From: an uncultured Lachnospiraceae bacterium | GTDB taxonomy: Bacteria; Bacillota; Clostridia; Lachnospirales; Lachnospiraceae | Assembly (NCBI GenBank): GCA_910584585.1 | Contig: CAJUBP010000038.1 | Coordinates: 1-48,787 of the forward strand | Length of the DNA stretch: 48,787 nucleotides | Direction: 5' to 3' | In this document: piece by piece, positions 42,601 through 48,787 of the stretch | How positions within the stretch are numbered: position 1 is the stretch's first letter | Layout of the letters: each line of letters opens with the position of its first letter | Position numbers and translations under genes: made by a program | Notes under the pieces: model-generated | Database searches by the model: none | The model's input: the letters and a program-made list of their open reading frames with translations, nothing else | What the model was told of the DNA's origin: nothing

Positions 42601-43291
42601 CTTCATAGAATTTTCCATTTGCAAGATAATACCGGATATCTGTATCTGTTGCTGCCACTTTCTGACCATAAGCAGCCTTTATGGCATTCCGTAATGCATC
42701 ATACCCCGCAAACGGTGCTCCCGGAACTGCACCCAGAACTTCTATTTCATCCCTTTCAAGGAAATAATATGATAAAGCAGGTTTACTGTAATCTGGAACT
42801 TCATCTCCATATTCATCTTTTATCATTGGGCGCTTTGCATTATAAGTATAATACTTTTTACCTTCCGCCTCATAAAAACCTGTGGCATCTTCCCGTGGTT
42901 CTAGCGTACCAGGATAATATTTTGCTACTTTGCCGGATAAAGTGCCGTTGTTCTCATCAAAATAAGCATAATACACATCACCCTTCTTATACAGCCCCGT
43001 TGCGGCGTCTAACAAAGTCTCCTTCGTTCCTGTTACTGCAACCCTGTCATTGCGTAATGCCGGATTCACATAAGCATAGTCTTTTTCTACTTTGCCGTCA
43101 TCACTCCGCATCGTGTTTGAACTGTACTTCCCTTCCAGTCCAATTACCTTAGACACACCGCTCACTGCGCCCTGCTCTGTGGTCTCCACAGTCAGATTTT
43201 CTGCCGCGAAAGCGGGAACTGCGTCTGTCATCACCATTGCTGCTGCCAGGACGGCTGCTGCAACACGTGCGGTCATTCCACCTTTCCTCAT
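39629..43291 (-). CDS. Giant secreted fibronectin type III repeat protein, paralog 2
   Basis: 1220 aa; ATG at 43291 follows AAAGGAG. Signal peptide ~1-29 (ends AFAA). Same architecture as paralog 1: conserved N-terminal module (GAVSGVSKVIGLEGKY), then FN3-like domains with Tyr-rich strands and a Lys-rich C-terminus. The last ~250 residues are nearly identical to paralog 1, while the middle and N-terminal parts are clearly diverged. Tandem orientation and matching promoters indicate gene duplication. Function unknown; cell-surface matrix or adhesion is likely. Confidence 0.88.
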   Translation of the reverse strand: MRKGGMTARVAAAVLAAAMVMTDAVPAFAAENLTVETTEQGAVSGVSKVIGLEGKYSSNTMRSDDGKVEKDYAYVNPALRNDRVAVTGTKETLLDAATGLYKKGDVYYAYFDENNGTLSGKVAKYYPGTLEPREDATGFYEAEGKKYYTYNAKRPMIKDEYGDEVPDYSKPALSYYFLERDEIEVLGAVPGAPFAGYDALRNAIKAAYGQKVAATDTDIRYYLANGKFYEDVDYNPGETDWDENGNYVIKTATAYVYKSNEISFDRKYHNISWNEVTNETEVESGGKLLKVGYQVKVDDQLVELGELAVSQDKKTVEPITEYNGYNSSSSKSYTAAEKAKYEVRAVYYTETVVASDEYGWGYGEGATAKQIVKTGDWSELTYNWSQKQVNVPVVAGLKWVQKNAKKARVSWNAVPDAISYQVQSYKSAAPVNVSTLKDEDWADEGRTGTRTYYDYNNAQDEYIYELDENGDYKYDAEGNRIRKEVNYIYFRVCAIVKDSNEEEVEGAYCAPVAVTYNKNVNAPVAAGLKIENNDDGTFRLVWNPVDVNADVRVLYSKNEKIFQTPEYTYMYRNATGVDSLGRTQHLTAITALKDKMELVTKQVEECYVPSGENYISSSALDIEPGKKYYFVVLTQDTSKHDDIRTALTTQNVMVNGKAEPVQFVNYNDVSVSTRISATLGLGIDVPSTKSGKKSITMIFNQTNDAITGYEIYRKSGKKYKKVKTVSSTEYTDEGLKESTVYDYRARAYYYNPETKAKKVYSDYVYFSAETGNSNYIDLRVTKKSKTAATLKWTKVSGATQYDIYRAYLTSTDTNLSKSNGFGNYPRLQSNKKFERVKTIKKAKTVSWTDKKLKKDASYTYVVVASYKSKKVTKQIYAMDSVIMKVEEPKNVKTSVSGTNVKVTWDKDKFATKYEVSYKKSDNYAAYDYEYDKDIRYEGSEDDHWTTANNVKKNSYTIKNVAGNESVVIRVRAYGNKKWSKYVYVTQDGSEKLKVAQKVTVKEVTEKNAKGESTTAVKVSWKKVSGAKYYKVWRSTSPASFYNADKKSYETNGRVEAIAKESNNDESPSASVVLYKEYKAQDNTIVATSAIDRGNLRTGVTYYYYVQAFGENGDTISGYSKPASICYKVAPTIKKLTAKKGKVTIKVAKVNGASKYEIYRSTKKNKGFEKIGTTKKNSTSFVDKKVKKGKKYYYKVVAVGTNGLKADFASGASKVKSIKAK

Positions 43292-43434
43292 AAAAAAGCT
43301 CCTTTCATAAATGAATCAATATTGTATCCTCTGTGCCTCCCTTGCGAAAAAGCTGTAAGTTTACCAATCCCAAAGAAAAGATTCATAAAATCTTCAGCTT
43401 TATTTCACAATCTCTTCACAAACGACCTTTCTCT

Positions 43435-43463
43435 ATTCTAGTCCCACTTCCAAAAAAAGTCAA
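43435..43463 (-). promoter_or_regulatory. Promoter of FN3 paralog 2
   Basis: On the minus strand TTGACT (43458-43463), 17 bp, TAGAAT (43435-43440): the same boxes and spacing as paralog 1. Two TGTGAA motifs follow at about 43403-43424. Confidence 0.7.
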
Positions 43464-43510
43464 TGTTATCTGTTAATTTTTTTATATTTTGTTTATTTTG
43501 TATATTTTTA

Positions 43511-43519
43511 CCCCCCCCC
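43511..43519. repeat. Nine-C homopolymer upstream of FN3 paralog 2
   Basis: A run of nine C on the plus strand (G9 on the coding strand), about 48 bp upstream of the -35 box, in an otherwise AT-rich stretch (43292-43816) with no gene. Such tracts can slip. Confidence 0.85.
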
Positions 43520-43816
43520 TTACTTTTCTGTCTTTATTTATTTTTTATATTTATTTTCTGAAAATTATTTTCTTTTCTATTTTGTGAGAACTTGTTTGAT
43601 TAATATACAAACTTCTTACCGTTGTCAGCCATGTTGTCTCATAAATATTTTTTCTATACCGAAAAACTCGATAGAAAAATGTTTCCCAAAAATAATACGG
43701 AAGACAAACCAAACGTATGTATCATCCTAGTTTGCGATAATGCGTGATACAAAGAGTTCTCCAATACTTTTTATGGTATGTCTTTTATCAAACGCTTTAA
43801 AAACTTAATGTAGGCA

Positions 43817-43845
43817 TTGTCCGTCAAAGGAATGTGTGCTATACT
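43817..43845 (+). promoter_or_regulatory. Promoter of small toxin-like gene 1
   Basis: TTGTCC (43817-43822), 17 bp, TATACT (43840-43845). The ~90-nt leader has CCCCTCTTGTCTTT, which could pair with the AAAGAAAGGAGGG ribosome-binding region. Confidence 0.65.
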
Positions 43846-43943
43846 CCATTCATGGGAAAACTGTAGAGCCGGGCGGCTTTACCCCTCTTGTCTTTTCGGA
43901 GGGTTCAAGTAGTCCTTCAGACGAAAGAAAGGAGGGCGATGCA

Positions 43944-44033
43944 ATGATTACATATCAGGATTTCTTTTTGTTCTGTACGTTCATTGTTGCCCTTATCAGT
44001 CTGCTTTATCAGATTTTTAAGGGAAAGAAATAG
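43944..44033 (+). CDS. Small hydrophobic peptide, putative type I (holin-like) toxin
   Basis: 29 aa: MITYQDFFLFCTFIVALISL followed by LYQIFKGKK. One TM helix with a short polar N-terminus and basic C-terminus, matching the holin-like toxin family (MxTYExLxLMIxF pattern) of Firmicutes type I systems. Ribosome binding site AAAGGAGGG. A convergent antisense RNA promoter lies about 100 bp downstream, completing a txpA/ratA-like arrangement. If functional, overproduction would depolarise the membrane; that is inference. Confidence 0.72.
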   Translation: MITYQDFFLFCTFIVALISLLYQIFKGKK

Positions 44034-44128
44034 CCGCCACTACTCGCAATAGTGACGGCTGACCTCTAACCAGAGGTATTTGCTTAATGTTTTGGGGTAG
44101 AACCGCTTCTATGGTTTTCCCTTTTATA
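44026..44128 (-). ncRNA. Putative antisense antitoxin RNA 1
   Basis: Predicted ~100-nt RNA from the promoter at 44134-44162, running leftward into the toxin 3' end. It ends at a hairpin (44032-44042 with 44050-44060, one mismatch) followed by TTTCTTTCCC. An internal hairpin CCTCTGGTTAGAGG is also present. It overlaps the last codons and the 3' UTR of the toxin mRNA. Confidence 0.6.
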
Positions 44129-44133
44129 TACTC

Positions 44134-44162
44134 AATATAGCACATATGGCAGCAGGGTTCAA
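44134..44162 (-). promoter_or_regulatory. Promoter of antisense RNA 1
   Basis: On the minus strand TTGAAC (44157-44162), 17 bp, TATATT (44134-44139). Confidence 0.65.
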
Positions 44163-44320
44163 GAGCCAAATGCACGTTTATTGTAATACTTGTCTTTGTT
44201 AGTTACTTTTCACGGGATGGGGAAAATAGAGTACGATAACAAGGGACTCTCAGGAATCCCTTATCCTGCCTTACATTCAGACAGCGCTGTATTGGTGGAT
44301 TTCGATTTCTCAGATTTCGG

Positions 44321-44605
44321 TTAAATGGGTTTTGGTCTGGTGAATACTTCCTTTACTGATTCATAAAGGTTATCTCCACTGTTTGTTGCAAAATGGTCAA
44401 GCACGCTTAAGCATTCACAGAAGTATGCCAGATGCTCAAAACTCCTCAGCGAAATAGCCTGGTTTATTTTTCCCTTTAAAACCCGGGCCTTCCGTTCACA
44501 CAGATTGTTATCCGGCTCCACAAGGGGATTTGATAAGAACAGCAGATGGTTATGCTTGTGTTTTACCATCCGCAGATATAGCGAGCATTGGATAGTGTTA
44601 GCCAC
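44321..44605 (-). pseudogene. IS66 transposase, C-terminal remnant
   Basis: The 94-codon frame carries the typical end of IS66-family transposases: NPLVEPDNNLCERKARVLKG, then KINQAISLRSFEHL and CECLSVLDHF. About 400 N-terminal residues are missing, and no IS ends were recognised. Left of it (44168-44320) I see no gene. Confidence 0.75.
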
Positions 44606-44657
44606 AATCCCAACAATATAGCCCTTTAAGAAAAGGATAGAAGAATGTTAATGGATA

Positions 44658-44666
44658 TGTTATAAT
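44658..44666 (+). promoter_or_regulatory. Extended -10 promoter of small toxin-like gene 2
   Basis: TGTTATAAT (TGn plus TATAAT at 44661-44666) with no good -35 box; extended -10 elements often work without one. It lies about 47 bp before the start codon. Confidence 0.5.
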
Positions 44667-44712
44667 TCTTGTGTTGTCCAACCTACACCCGGCAACGGGA
44701 GGGGGTGTTTAC

Positions 44713-44811
44713 ATGGAGTTTGCCATATCTTTTATAGTCGCTGTTGCGGCTGGTGTAGCCTGCCACTACATCATCAAATGGCTTGACAGCGACCGAAAGG
44801 ACAACAAATAG
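44713..44811 (+). CDS. Small membrane peptide, putative type I toxin
   Basis: 32 aa: MEFAISFIVAVAAGVACHYI followed by IKWLDSDRKDNK. One TM helix then a charged tail. This resembles small peptides common in clostridial accessory regions and the general plan of C. difficile type I toxins (N-terminal helix, polar C-terminus). Ribosome binding site GGGAGGGGGTG. A convergent promoter about 120 bp downstream predicts an antisense RNA, so the locus is built like the one at 43.9 kb although the peptides are unrelated. Confidence 0.62.
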   Translation: MEFAISFIVAVAAGVACHYIIKWLDSDRKDNK

Positions 44812-44832
44812 CCTAGTGGGTGCTTTGCCACT

Positions 44833-44922
44833 ATAAAAGAAAAGAAGAATCCCCAAACTGTACGCTACTACGGTTTGGGGATTCATTCTACGTTCACATG
44901 GAACTGTCATATCTTCTTGCCT
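44833..44922 (-). ncRNA. Putative antisense antitoxin RNA 2
   Basis: Predicted ~90-nt RNA from the promoter at 44929-44957. It ends at a 12-bp perfect hairpin (44847-44858 with 44873-44884) followed on the minus strand by TTCTTTTCTTTTATAG, a good terminator. A plus-strand toxin transcript reading past its stop codon would be complementary to it. Confidence 0.55.
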
Positions 44923-44928
44923 ATCGGC

Positions 44929-44957
44929 ATTATAGCATATGCAAAAACTTTTGGCAA
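44929..44957 (-). promoter_or_regulatory. Promoter of antisense RNA 2
   Basis: On the minus strand TTGCCA (44952-44957), 17 bp, TATAAT (44929-44934). Confidence 0.65.
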
Positions 44958-44970
44958 TATGCTTTTGGCA

Positions 44971-45180
44971 ATCCTCAATTTATCCTCATCTGGTATCAGT
45001 CAAGGGCAACGCAGCGATGTCACCTATGCCATTCCCGTGCTTGAATACATTGACCTTACCGGCAGTGACGTACTGGCTGACCGGGGATATGACTGTTGGA
45101 AACTCATCGACCATATTTATGAAAAAGGCGGTGAGCCTTCCATCCCATCCAAAAAAGGGGCAAAATTTGAGCGCCGGTGT
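44971..45180 (+). pseudogene. IS5-type transposase fragment
   Basis: About 70 codons with the DDE transposase motif SDVLADRGYDCWKLIDHIYE then KGGEPSIPSKKGAKFERRC, typical of IS5/IS4-like transposases around the second catalytic Asp. Both ends of the gene are missing. The open frame runs on beyond 45180 but switches into unrelated IS30 and RelB sequence. Confidence 0.65.
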
Positions 45181-45191
45181 GAGGAGGAATC

Positions 45192-45308
45192 ATGCGTAAA
45201 TATATACCTGGCAACCAAAAACATCTTACTCTCGAAAACCGCATTTACATTGAAAATGAATGAAACAAAGGCACATCCTTTAAGGATATTGCCAAATTTT
45301 TGTGCAAG
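45192..45308 (+). pseudogene. IS30 transposase N-terminal fragment
   Basis: ATG at 45192 begins RKYIPGNQKHLTLENRIYIE, then NE, an in-frame TGA at 45261, and NKGTSFKDIAKFLCK. This is the N-terminal helix-turn-helix of IS30-family transposases with a nonsense mutation, ending abruptly at the relB fragment. Confidence 0.68.
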
Positions 45309-45316
45309 GCGCACCA

Positions 45317-45394
45317 TGCCGCAGATAATGACATTCCAATATCAGCACAAGCCTGTTCTGCCTTTTTCTTTACGTCATCCTCAATGCGCAAACT
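45317..45394 (-). pseudogene. RelB/DinJ antitoxin fragment
   Basis: Minus-strand translation SLRIEDDVKKKAEQACADIG then MSLSAA matches the N-terminal ribbon-helix-helix of RelB/DinJ antitoxins (VRIDexVKkeAExifxelGmxmstAI). Start codon and C-terminal part are missing; the junction with the IS30 fragment is at about 45309-45316. Confidence 0.55.
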
Positions 45395-45427
45395 GCTGCG
45401 CAAACCACTTCCCTTGCCCCTGTAAAT

Positions 45428-45772
45428 CTAGTCAGAAACTCCATGGGCCGTATTCGCAAACTCACAAAGAATCCGAACCGCGCTCTCCCGCTGGGAATCG
45501 TCCAGATGTTCTAATAATCCCAGAATCATTTCCGTCTGAAAACTTTCCCGTTCCCCGAAAATCAAATAGTCCACAGAAACATGGGAACCTGTGCCGATTT
45601 TATACAGCGTTTTGGAGGTAATGCTTTTTTCGCCCCGCTCCACGGCGGCCAGAAAGCTTTCTGAAATGCCGCACAATCTGCTGAATTCCTCCCTGGTCAT
45701 CCGAAGAGCCTGCCGCACTTCACGGACGCGGCATCCTACTGACCGGTTAAAATCTTTCTCTATTTCTACCAT
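45428..45772 (-). CDS. XRE-family helix-turn-helix regulator
   Basis: 114 aa from the ATG at 45772, with GGAGA 6 nt upstream; longer starts have no ribosome binding site. The HTH covers ~12-66 (RVREVRQALRMTREEFSRLC, GISESFLAAVERGEKSI), followed by a short helical tail (LGLLEHLDDSQRESAVRILC). Cytoplasmic DNA-binding repressor or activator; target unknown. It borders the IS/TA graveyard and is downstream of the Big2 gene terminator. Confidence 0.82.
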   Translation of the reverse strand: MVEIEKDFNRSVGCRVREVRQALRMTREEFSRLCGISESFLAAVERGEKSITSKTLYKIGTGSHVSVDYLIFGERESFQTEMILGLLEHLDDSQRESAVRILCEFANTAHGVSD

Positions 45773-45852
45773 AGTTTTCTCCATAAAGAAGTCTTTCAGG
45801 TACCGCCGCAAAATAGTTTTAAACAAATTCCGCCGCGCTGTCCTGAGCTTAA

Positions 45853-45882
45853 AACGCGCCAGAAAGGCTCTTCTGGCGCGTT
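45853..45882 (-). terminator. Terminator of the Big2 surface protein gene
   Basis: A 12-bp perfect stem AACGCGCCAGAA (45853-45864 with 45871-45882) and 6-nt loop, followed on the minus strand by TTAAGC. GC-rich and strong though with a short T-run, 11 bp after the stop codon. Confidence 0.8.
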
Positions 45883-45893
45883 CAATGGTTTCT

Positions 45894-47129
45894 TTATTTC
45901 TTTACTGTAATCTTGCAGGTTGCTTTCTTGCCGCTGGAAGTTTTTACCGTAATGGTTGCTTTTCCTTTTTTCACTGCAGTTACTTTGCCGTACTTATCTA
46001 CCTTTGCCACTTTCTTGTTGGAGCTGCTCCATTTCAGGGTATCGGTAGATTTTGCCGGCTTCATGGTTGCCTTCAAAGTAAGGGTCTTCTTCACCTTTAA
46101 GGTTGCTTTTTTCTTATTCAGCGTAACCTTGGTGGATTTGGTTGCTTTGGAGGCAACATTTACCTTAACCGTAGCTTTTTTGCTTCCGGCTTTGGCCGTA
46201 ATGGTTGCGTTTCCTTTTTTCTTCGCGCTGATTTTGCCGTTTTTCACGGTAGCAATTTTCTTGTTGGAAGTAGACCATGTTACCTTGTCTGTGGTGTCAG
46301 AAGGCGTAACAGTAGCCTTTACCGTAACGCTCTTGCCTTTTACCATATAGATTTTCTTGGTGCTTAAGGTAACCTTCTTGGCAGGAACTTTCTTCTCTGT
46401 CTCCGGCGCGTTTACCGTTACGGTACAGGTTGCTGTTTTATCTCCCGCCTTGGCTGTGATGGTAGCGGTTCCTTTTTCCACTGCGGTTACAGTGCCGTTT
46501 GAAACGGTTGCGACCTTTGCGTCAGAGGTGGTCCATGTCACGGTTTTGTTGGTGGCGTTGGCCGGCTCTACGGTTGCGGTTAAAGTTCTGGTTTTGCCTT
46601 TGTCTAAAGTAATGGCGGTTGCGTCTAATTTAACAGCGGTGACTGCTACGTTTGTGGTTTTTTTTGCTGTTACGGTAACTTTGCAGGTTCTTGTAATATT
46701 GCCGGCTTTGGCAGTGATATTAGCCGTTCCTGCTTTTACGGCAGTTACCGTTCCATTTGATACGGTAGCAACCGCTTTGTTGTCGGAATCCCAGGTAATC
46801 GTTTTGTTGGTAGCATTAGCAGGCGCTACCGTCGCTGTCAAAGTCACCTGCTTTCCTTCTTCCAGAGTCGCGGTGGCTGGGGTTAAGGTAAGCCCTGTCA
46901 CTTCAACCGTTGGCAAATCACTGCCCGGCGTGCTTCCCAGGGTACTCTGGGGCGTAATAGCTCCTGTACGCACCGACGCAGTATCCGCTGTTTTCTGGGA
47001 CGCCTCAGACATCTCTGTCTGCTGCCGCGGTTCCGTATAGGCTGCTGCAGCTACGGAAAAACTTCCTATCACTAAGGTTGCAGAAAGCACAATAGCTGCG
47101 TTTTTCTTGGATAAAAACTTCATTTTCAT
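45894..47129 (-). CDS. Secreted Ig-like (Big2) repeat protein
   Basis: 411 aa with a signal peptide (~1-30, ends SVAAAAY). Four bacterial Ig-like group 2 domains follow at ~75-155, ~163-243, ~252-328 and ~334-411. Each has the pattern VTLxxxxxTLxxGKxxTLTATVxPANATNKTxTW, then KxATVxNGTVTAVKxGxATITAK (gapped here as a pattern). The first two are Thr-rich and the last two Lys-rich. No anchor motif is visible. Likely a cell-surface adhesin or stalk protein. Start ATG follows GGAGG; a perfect consensus promoter precedes it. Confidence 0.9.
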   Translation of the reverse strand: MKMKFLSKKNAAIVLSATLVIGSFSVAAAAYTEPRQQTEMSEASQKTADTASVRTGAITPQSTLGSTPGSDLPTVEVTGLTLTPATATLEEGKQVTLTATVAPANATNKTITWDSDNKAVATVSNGTVTAVKAGTANITAKAGNITRTCKVTVTAKKTTNVAVTAVKLDATAITLDKGKTRTLTATVEPANATNKTVTWTTSDAKVATVSNGTVTAVEKGTATITAKAGDKTATCTVTVNAPETEKKVPAKKVTLSTKKIYMVKGKSVTVKATVTPSDTTDKVTWSTSNKKIATVKNGKISAKKKGNATITAKAGSKKATVKVNVASKATKSTKVTLNKKKATLKVKKTLTLKATMKPAKSTDTLKWSSSNKKVAKVDKYGKVTAVKKGKATITVKTSSGKKATCKITVKK

Positions 47130-47189
47130 TTCTATCTTTCCTCCTCTTTTTCTCTAAAGTACTGAATTTTTCGTACTTTTGTATGTTCG

Positions 47190-47218
47190 ATTATATACCC
47201 TACGTTTGATTGTGTCAA
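47190..47218 (-). promoter_or_regulatory. Perfect consensus promoter of the Big2 gene
   Basis: On the minus strand TTGACA (47213-47218), 17 bp, TATAAT (47190-47195). An inverted repeat AAAGTAC/GTACTTT (47156-47162 and 47173-47179) lies just after the expected transcription start and may be an operator. Confidence 0.8.
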
Positions 47219-47338
47219 TTATTTTATGATTATTTTTCTAATATTTTTTGACTTTTTGCCAGAATTCATTTATTATGGGAATTAGTTTATACTTCTACAG
47301 ATAAAACGTTCACTTTGAAAAAATGGAGAAAATTGCTT

Positions 47339-48703
47339 ATGAAAAATATTTTAATCATTGGAATCACCCTGGCTTATGCCGCCTTGTCCGCAGGAATCTG
47401 TTTTATGCTGTTTCCCAAGAATAGGGATACAGCCGCTGCCGGTTCCATTTCCAAAGAAGATTCCAGGATGAATCTCCTGCTCATTCTAACGGCTGCGTTA
47501 TTTCTACGGCTGCCCTGCATGCTGCTGAACCATGACGGGGATTTGCAGTATTTTATGAAAGCCTCCGAAGAATTTTTAAGTCAGGGATTTTACGGATTTT
47601 TCAGAAGATGGGATATTGTTTATCCACCATTCTTTGAATATCTTCTGTTTATCATTGGAAAACTTTCCTCTGCTTTGGGAATTACTTTTGTCTACGGATC
47701 CAAGCTGACAACTTTTATCTTTAAAATCCCCGGCGTTCTCTGCGATCTTCTGACCGGATGGGCGCTTTATCATATGGCCCATTCCCGCTGGGCTAAACTG
47801 CAATACGCGGAAACACTGGGGCTGACTTTGTCGCTCTTATATCTGTTTTCTCCGGTTACCATTTTAGATTCCGCCTATATCGGGCAGGTGGACTCGATTT
47901 ACAGCCTTTTTACGCTGCTGACTGTGTATTTGATCTGCGCGAAACGCCTGGAATGGAGCTACTTTACTTTTGCGGCAGGATTCCTGTTTAAATATCAGAT
48001 TATTTTTATTACGCCTGTATTGATTTTTGGAATTATACACCAGGTGATTCTCACAGATTTTAGCTGGAAGCGTTTTTTCCATCACCTTTGGACCGGTCTT
48101 GCCGCCATAGGATGCATTTTGCTGTCATATCTCCCCTTCCTTTACCAGCCGTCCACCGGAGAATTCCGCCCCGGGGATTTCTTCCTCACTTTTGGGAACT
48201 CTCTGGGCAGCTACGGAAGGGCATCTCTGAACGCCTACAATTTTTGGACATTGATGGGGTACAATCTTGTGGATGAAAATACCGCCTTCGGGCCGTTCTC
48301 CTGCAGAACCTGGGGAACCATTGTGATTATTGCTCTGGTCTGCGCCTCCATCGCTCTGTTCCTGAAATACAGGAGGGATACTTCCGCTTATCCTATGATC
48401 GGAGCATTTTTGATTTTCGGCATGTACTGCTTTTCCACAAAGATGATGGGACGTTATCTGTTTCCGGCTCTTGGACTGCTGTTTCTGGGATTTGTGCTGA
48501 AACCAAACCGGCAGCGCTTCCTCTGCGCGCTGTTTCCCACAAACCTGCTGTTTTGCTGTATTGTGCTGGATTATCTGTACTATCCTTATTCCGCTTACCG
48601 GCCGGAACTTTTGATGCCGAGGATAATGTCTGTTCTGGTGCTTGGGTGTTTTGGATTTCTGGTATGGACTATGGTTGGGGAAATCCGGGAGAAATCCCGC
48701 TGA
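47339..48703 (+). CDS. Polytopic membrane glycosyltransferase-like protein (GT-C type)
   Basis: 454 aa from the ATG at 47339 (GGAG about 10 nt upstream); an upstream TTG lacks support. About 11 TM helices. The first extracytoplasmic loop has NHDGDLQYFMK, an acidic motif of the GT-C kind, and YPPFFEYLLF follows, a motif seen in dolichyl- or polyprenyl-phosphate-sugar mannosyltransferases. It probably moves a sugar from a lipid carrier to an extracytoplasmic acceptor such as a surface glycan or glycoprotein. Acceptor unknown. Divergent from the Big2 surface protein gene. Confidence 0.75.
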   Translation: MKNILIIGITLAYAALSAGICFMLFPKNRDTAAAGSISKEDSRMNLLLILTAALFLRLPCMLLNHDGDLQYFMKASEEFLSQGFYGFFRRWDIVYPPFFEYLLFIIGKLSSALGITFVYGSKLTTFIFKIPGVLCDLLTGWALYHMAHSRWAKLQYAETLGLTLSLLYLFSPVTILDSAYIGQVDSIYSLFTLLTVYLICAKRLEWSYFTFAAGFLFKYQIIFITPVLIFGIIHQVILTDFSWKRFFHHLWTGLAAIGCILLSYLPFLYQPSTGEFRPGDFFLTFGNSLGSYGRASLNAYNFWTLMGYNLVDENTAFGPFSCRTWGTIVIIALVCASIALFLKYRRDTSAYPMIGAFLIFGMYCFSTKMMGRYLFPALGLLFLGFVLKPNRQRFLCALFPTNLLFCCIVLDYLYYPYSAYRPELLMPRIMSVLVLGCFGFLVWTMVGEIREKSR

Positions 48704-48733
48704 AAATGAAGATTAGAAGGACTGTTATCTTGT

Positions 48734-48787
48734 TACAATTCACACCCATGCCAATCAGCGGGGTGATTGGCATGGGTGTGAATTGTA
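48734..48787. repeat. 24-bp perfect palindrome with 6-nt loop at window end
   Basis: Arms 48734-48757 and 48764-48787 are perfectly complementary and the arm reaches the last base, so pairing may extend outside. It starts 31 bp after the glycosyltransferase stop; possible terminator. Its length is more than a terminator needs. Confidence 0.85.

Noticed and set aside
44683..44910. Minus-strand 75-codon frame over the second small toxin
   Set aside because: It runs antisense to the toxin gene through the terminator hairpin and lacks a family match; the minus-strand signal is better explained by a short antisense RNA.
44875..45621. A single 248-codon gene
   Set aside because: Only the first part matches a transposase; the rest reads through IS30 and antisense RelB and XRE sequence in meaningless frames.
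45913..47040. Plus-strand Val/Thr/Phe-rich frames across the Big2 gene
   Set aside because: Complement of the Lys/Thr-rich repeats; no ribosome binding sites, and the minus-strand gene has a perfect promoter, signal peptide and terminator.

Overview
The window looks like a chromosome segment from an anaerobic, spore-forming Firmicute, most likely Lachnospiraceae (Clostridium cluster XIVa). The main clue is the minus-strand block hup - rqcP/yabO - yabP - yabQ - divIC - spoIIE - tilS - hpt - ftsH, a gene order typical of Clostridia. Other sporulation genes (sipL-like, cotS-like, veg) and secreted fibronectin-III, BspA-LRR and Big2 surface proteins agree with this. No species can be named from the sequence alone.

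Layout. 1-1.9 kb: right end of an integrated element (tyrosine integrase with an apparently duplicated core-binding domain) next to tRNA-Leu(UAA) and tRNA-Tyr(GUA). 1.9-14.6 kb: core genes on the minus strand: a GH13 maltodextrin hydrolase, ftsH, hpt, tilS, spoIIE (behind a Spo0A-type sigma-A promoter with a 21-bp spacer), divIC, yabQ, yabP, rqcP, hup and a phosphohexomutase. 14.6-17.7 kb: a decayed accessory island with a serine-recombinase fragment, two small unknown genes, a ribbon-helix-helix gene with its own operator, a broken hicAB pair, an XRE fragment and a beheaded prolyl-tRNA deacylase. 17.7-35 kb: LysR, a PEGA lipoprotein with an Asn-rich tail, cotS-like, cca, yqeY, an NlpC/P60 hydrolase, an LRR surface protein, sipL-like, veg, dinB and a heterodimeric ABC exporter. 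35.4-43.3 kb: two giant paralogous secreted FN3 proteins with matching promoters. 43.8-45.4 kb: two compact loci that look like type I toxin-antitoxin modules (small membrane peptide plus convergent antisense RNA), among IS66, IS5, IS30 and RelB fragments. 45.4-48.8 kb: an XRE regulator, a Big2 surface protein, a GT-C-like membrane glycosyltransferase and a 24-bp perfect palindrome at the window edge.

The most unusual signal is a ~216-bp structured element in two copies (18580-18795 and, inverted, 31092-31308). Its core is conserved. Its 22-24 bp closing stem differs between the copies at about six positions, and each change is compensated on the opposite arm. Both copies lie between convergent genes. 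I do not recognise it as a known RNA or MITE. A second theme is tandem duplication of 37-70 bp at gene junctions (hpt/ftsH, divIC/yabQ, tilS/spoIIE, yqeY/NlpC, veg/dinB, ABC/ABC), in several cases copying translation-start sequences.

All calls come from reading the sequence; no database search was run. Family names rest on recognised motifs and on comparison with remembered family sequences.
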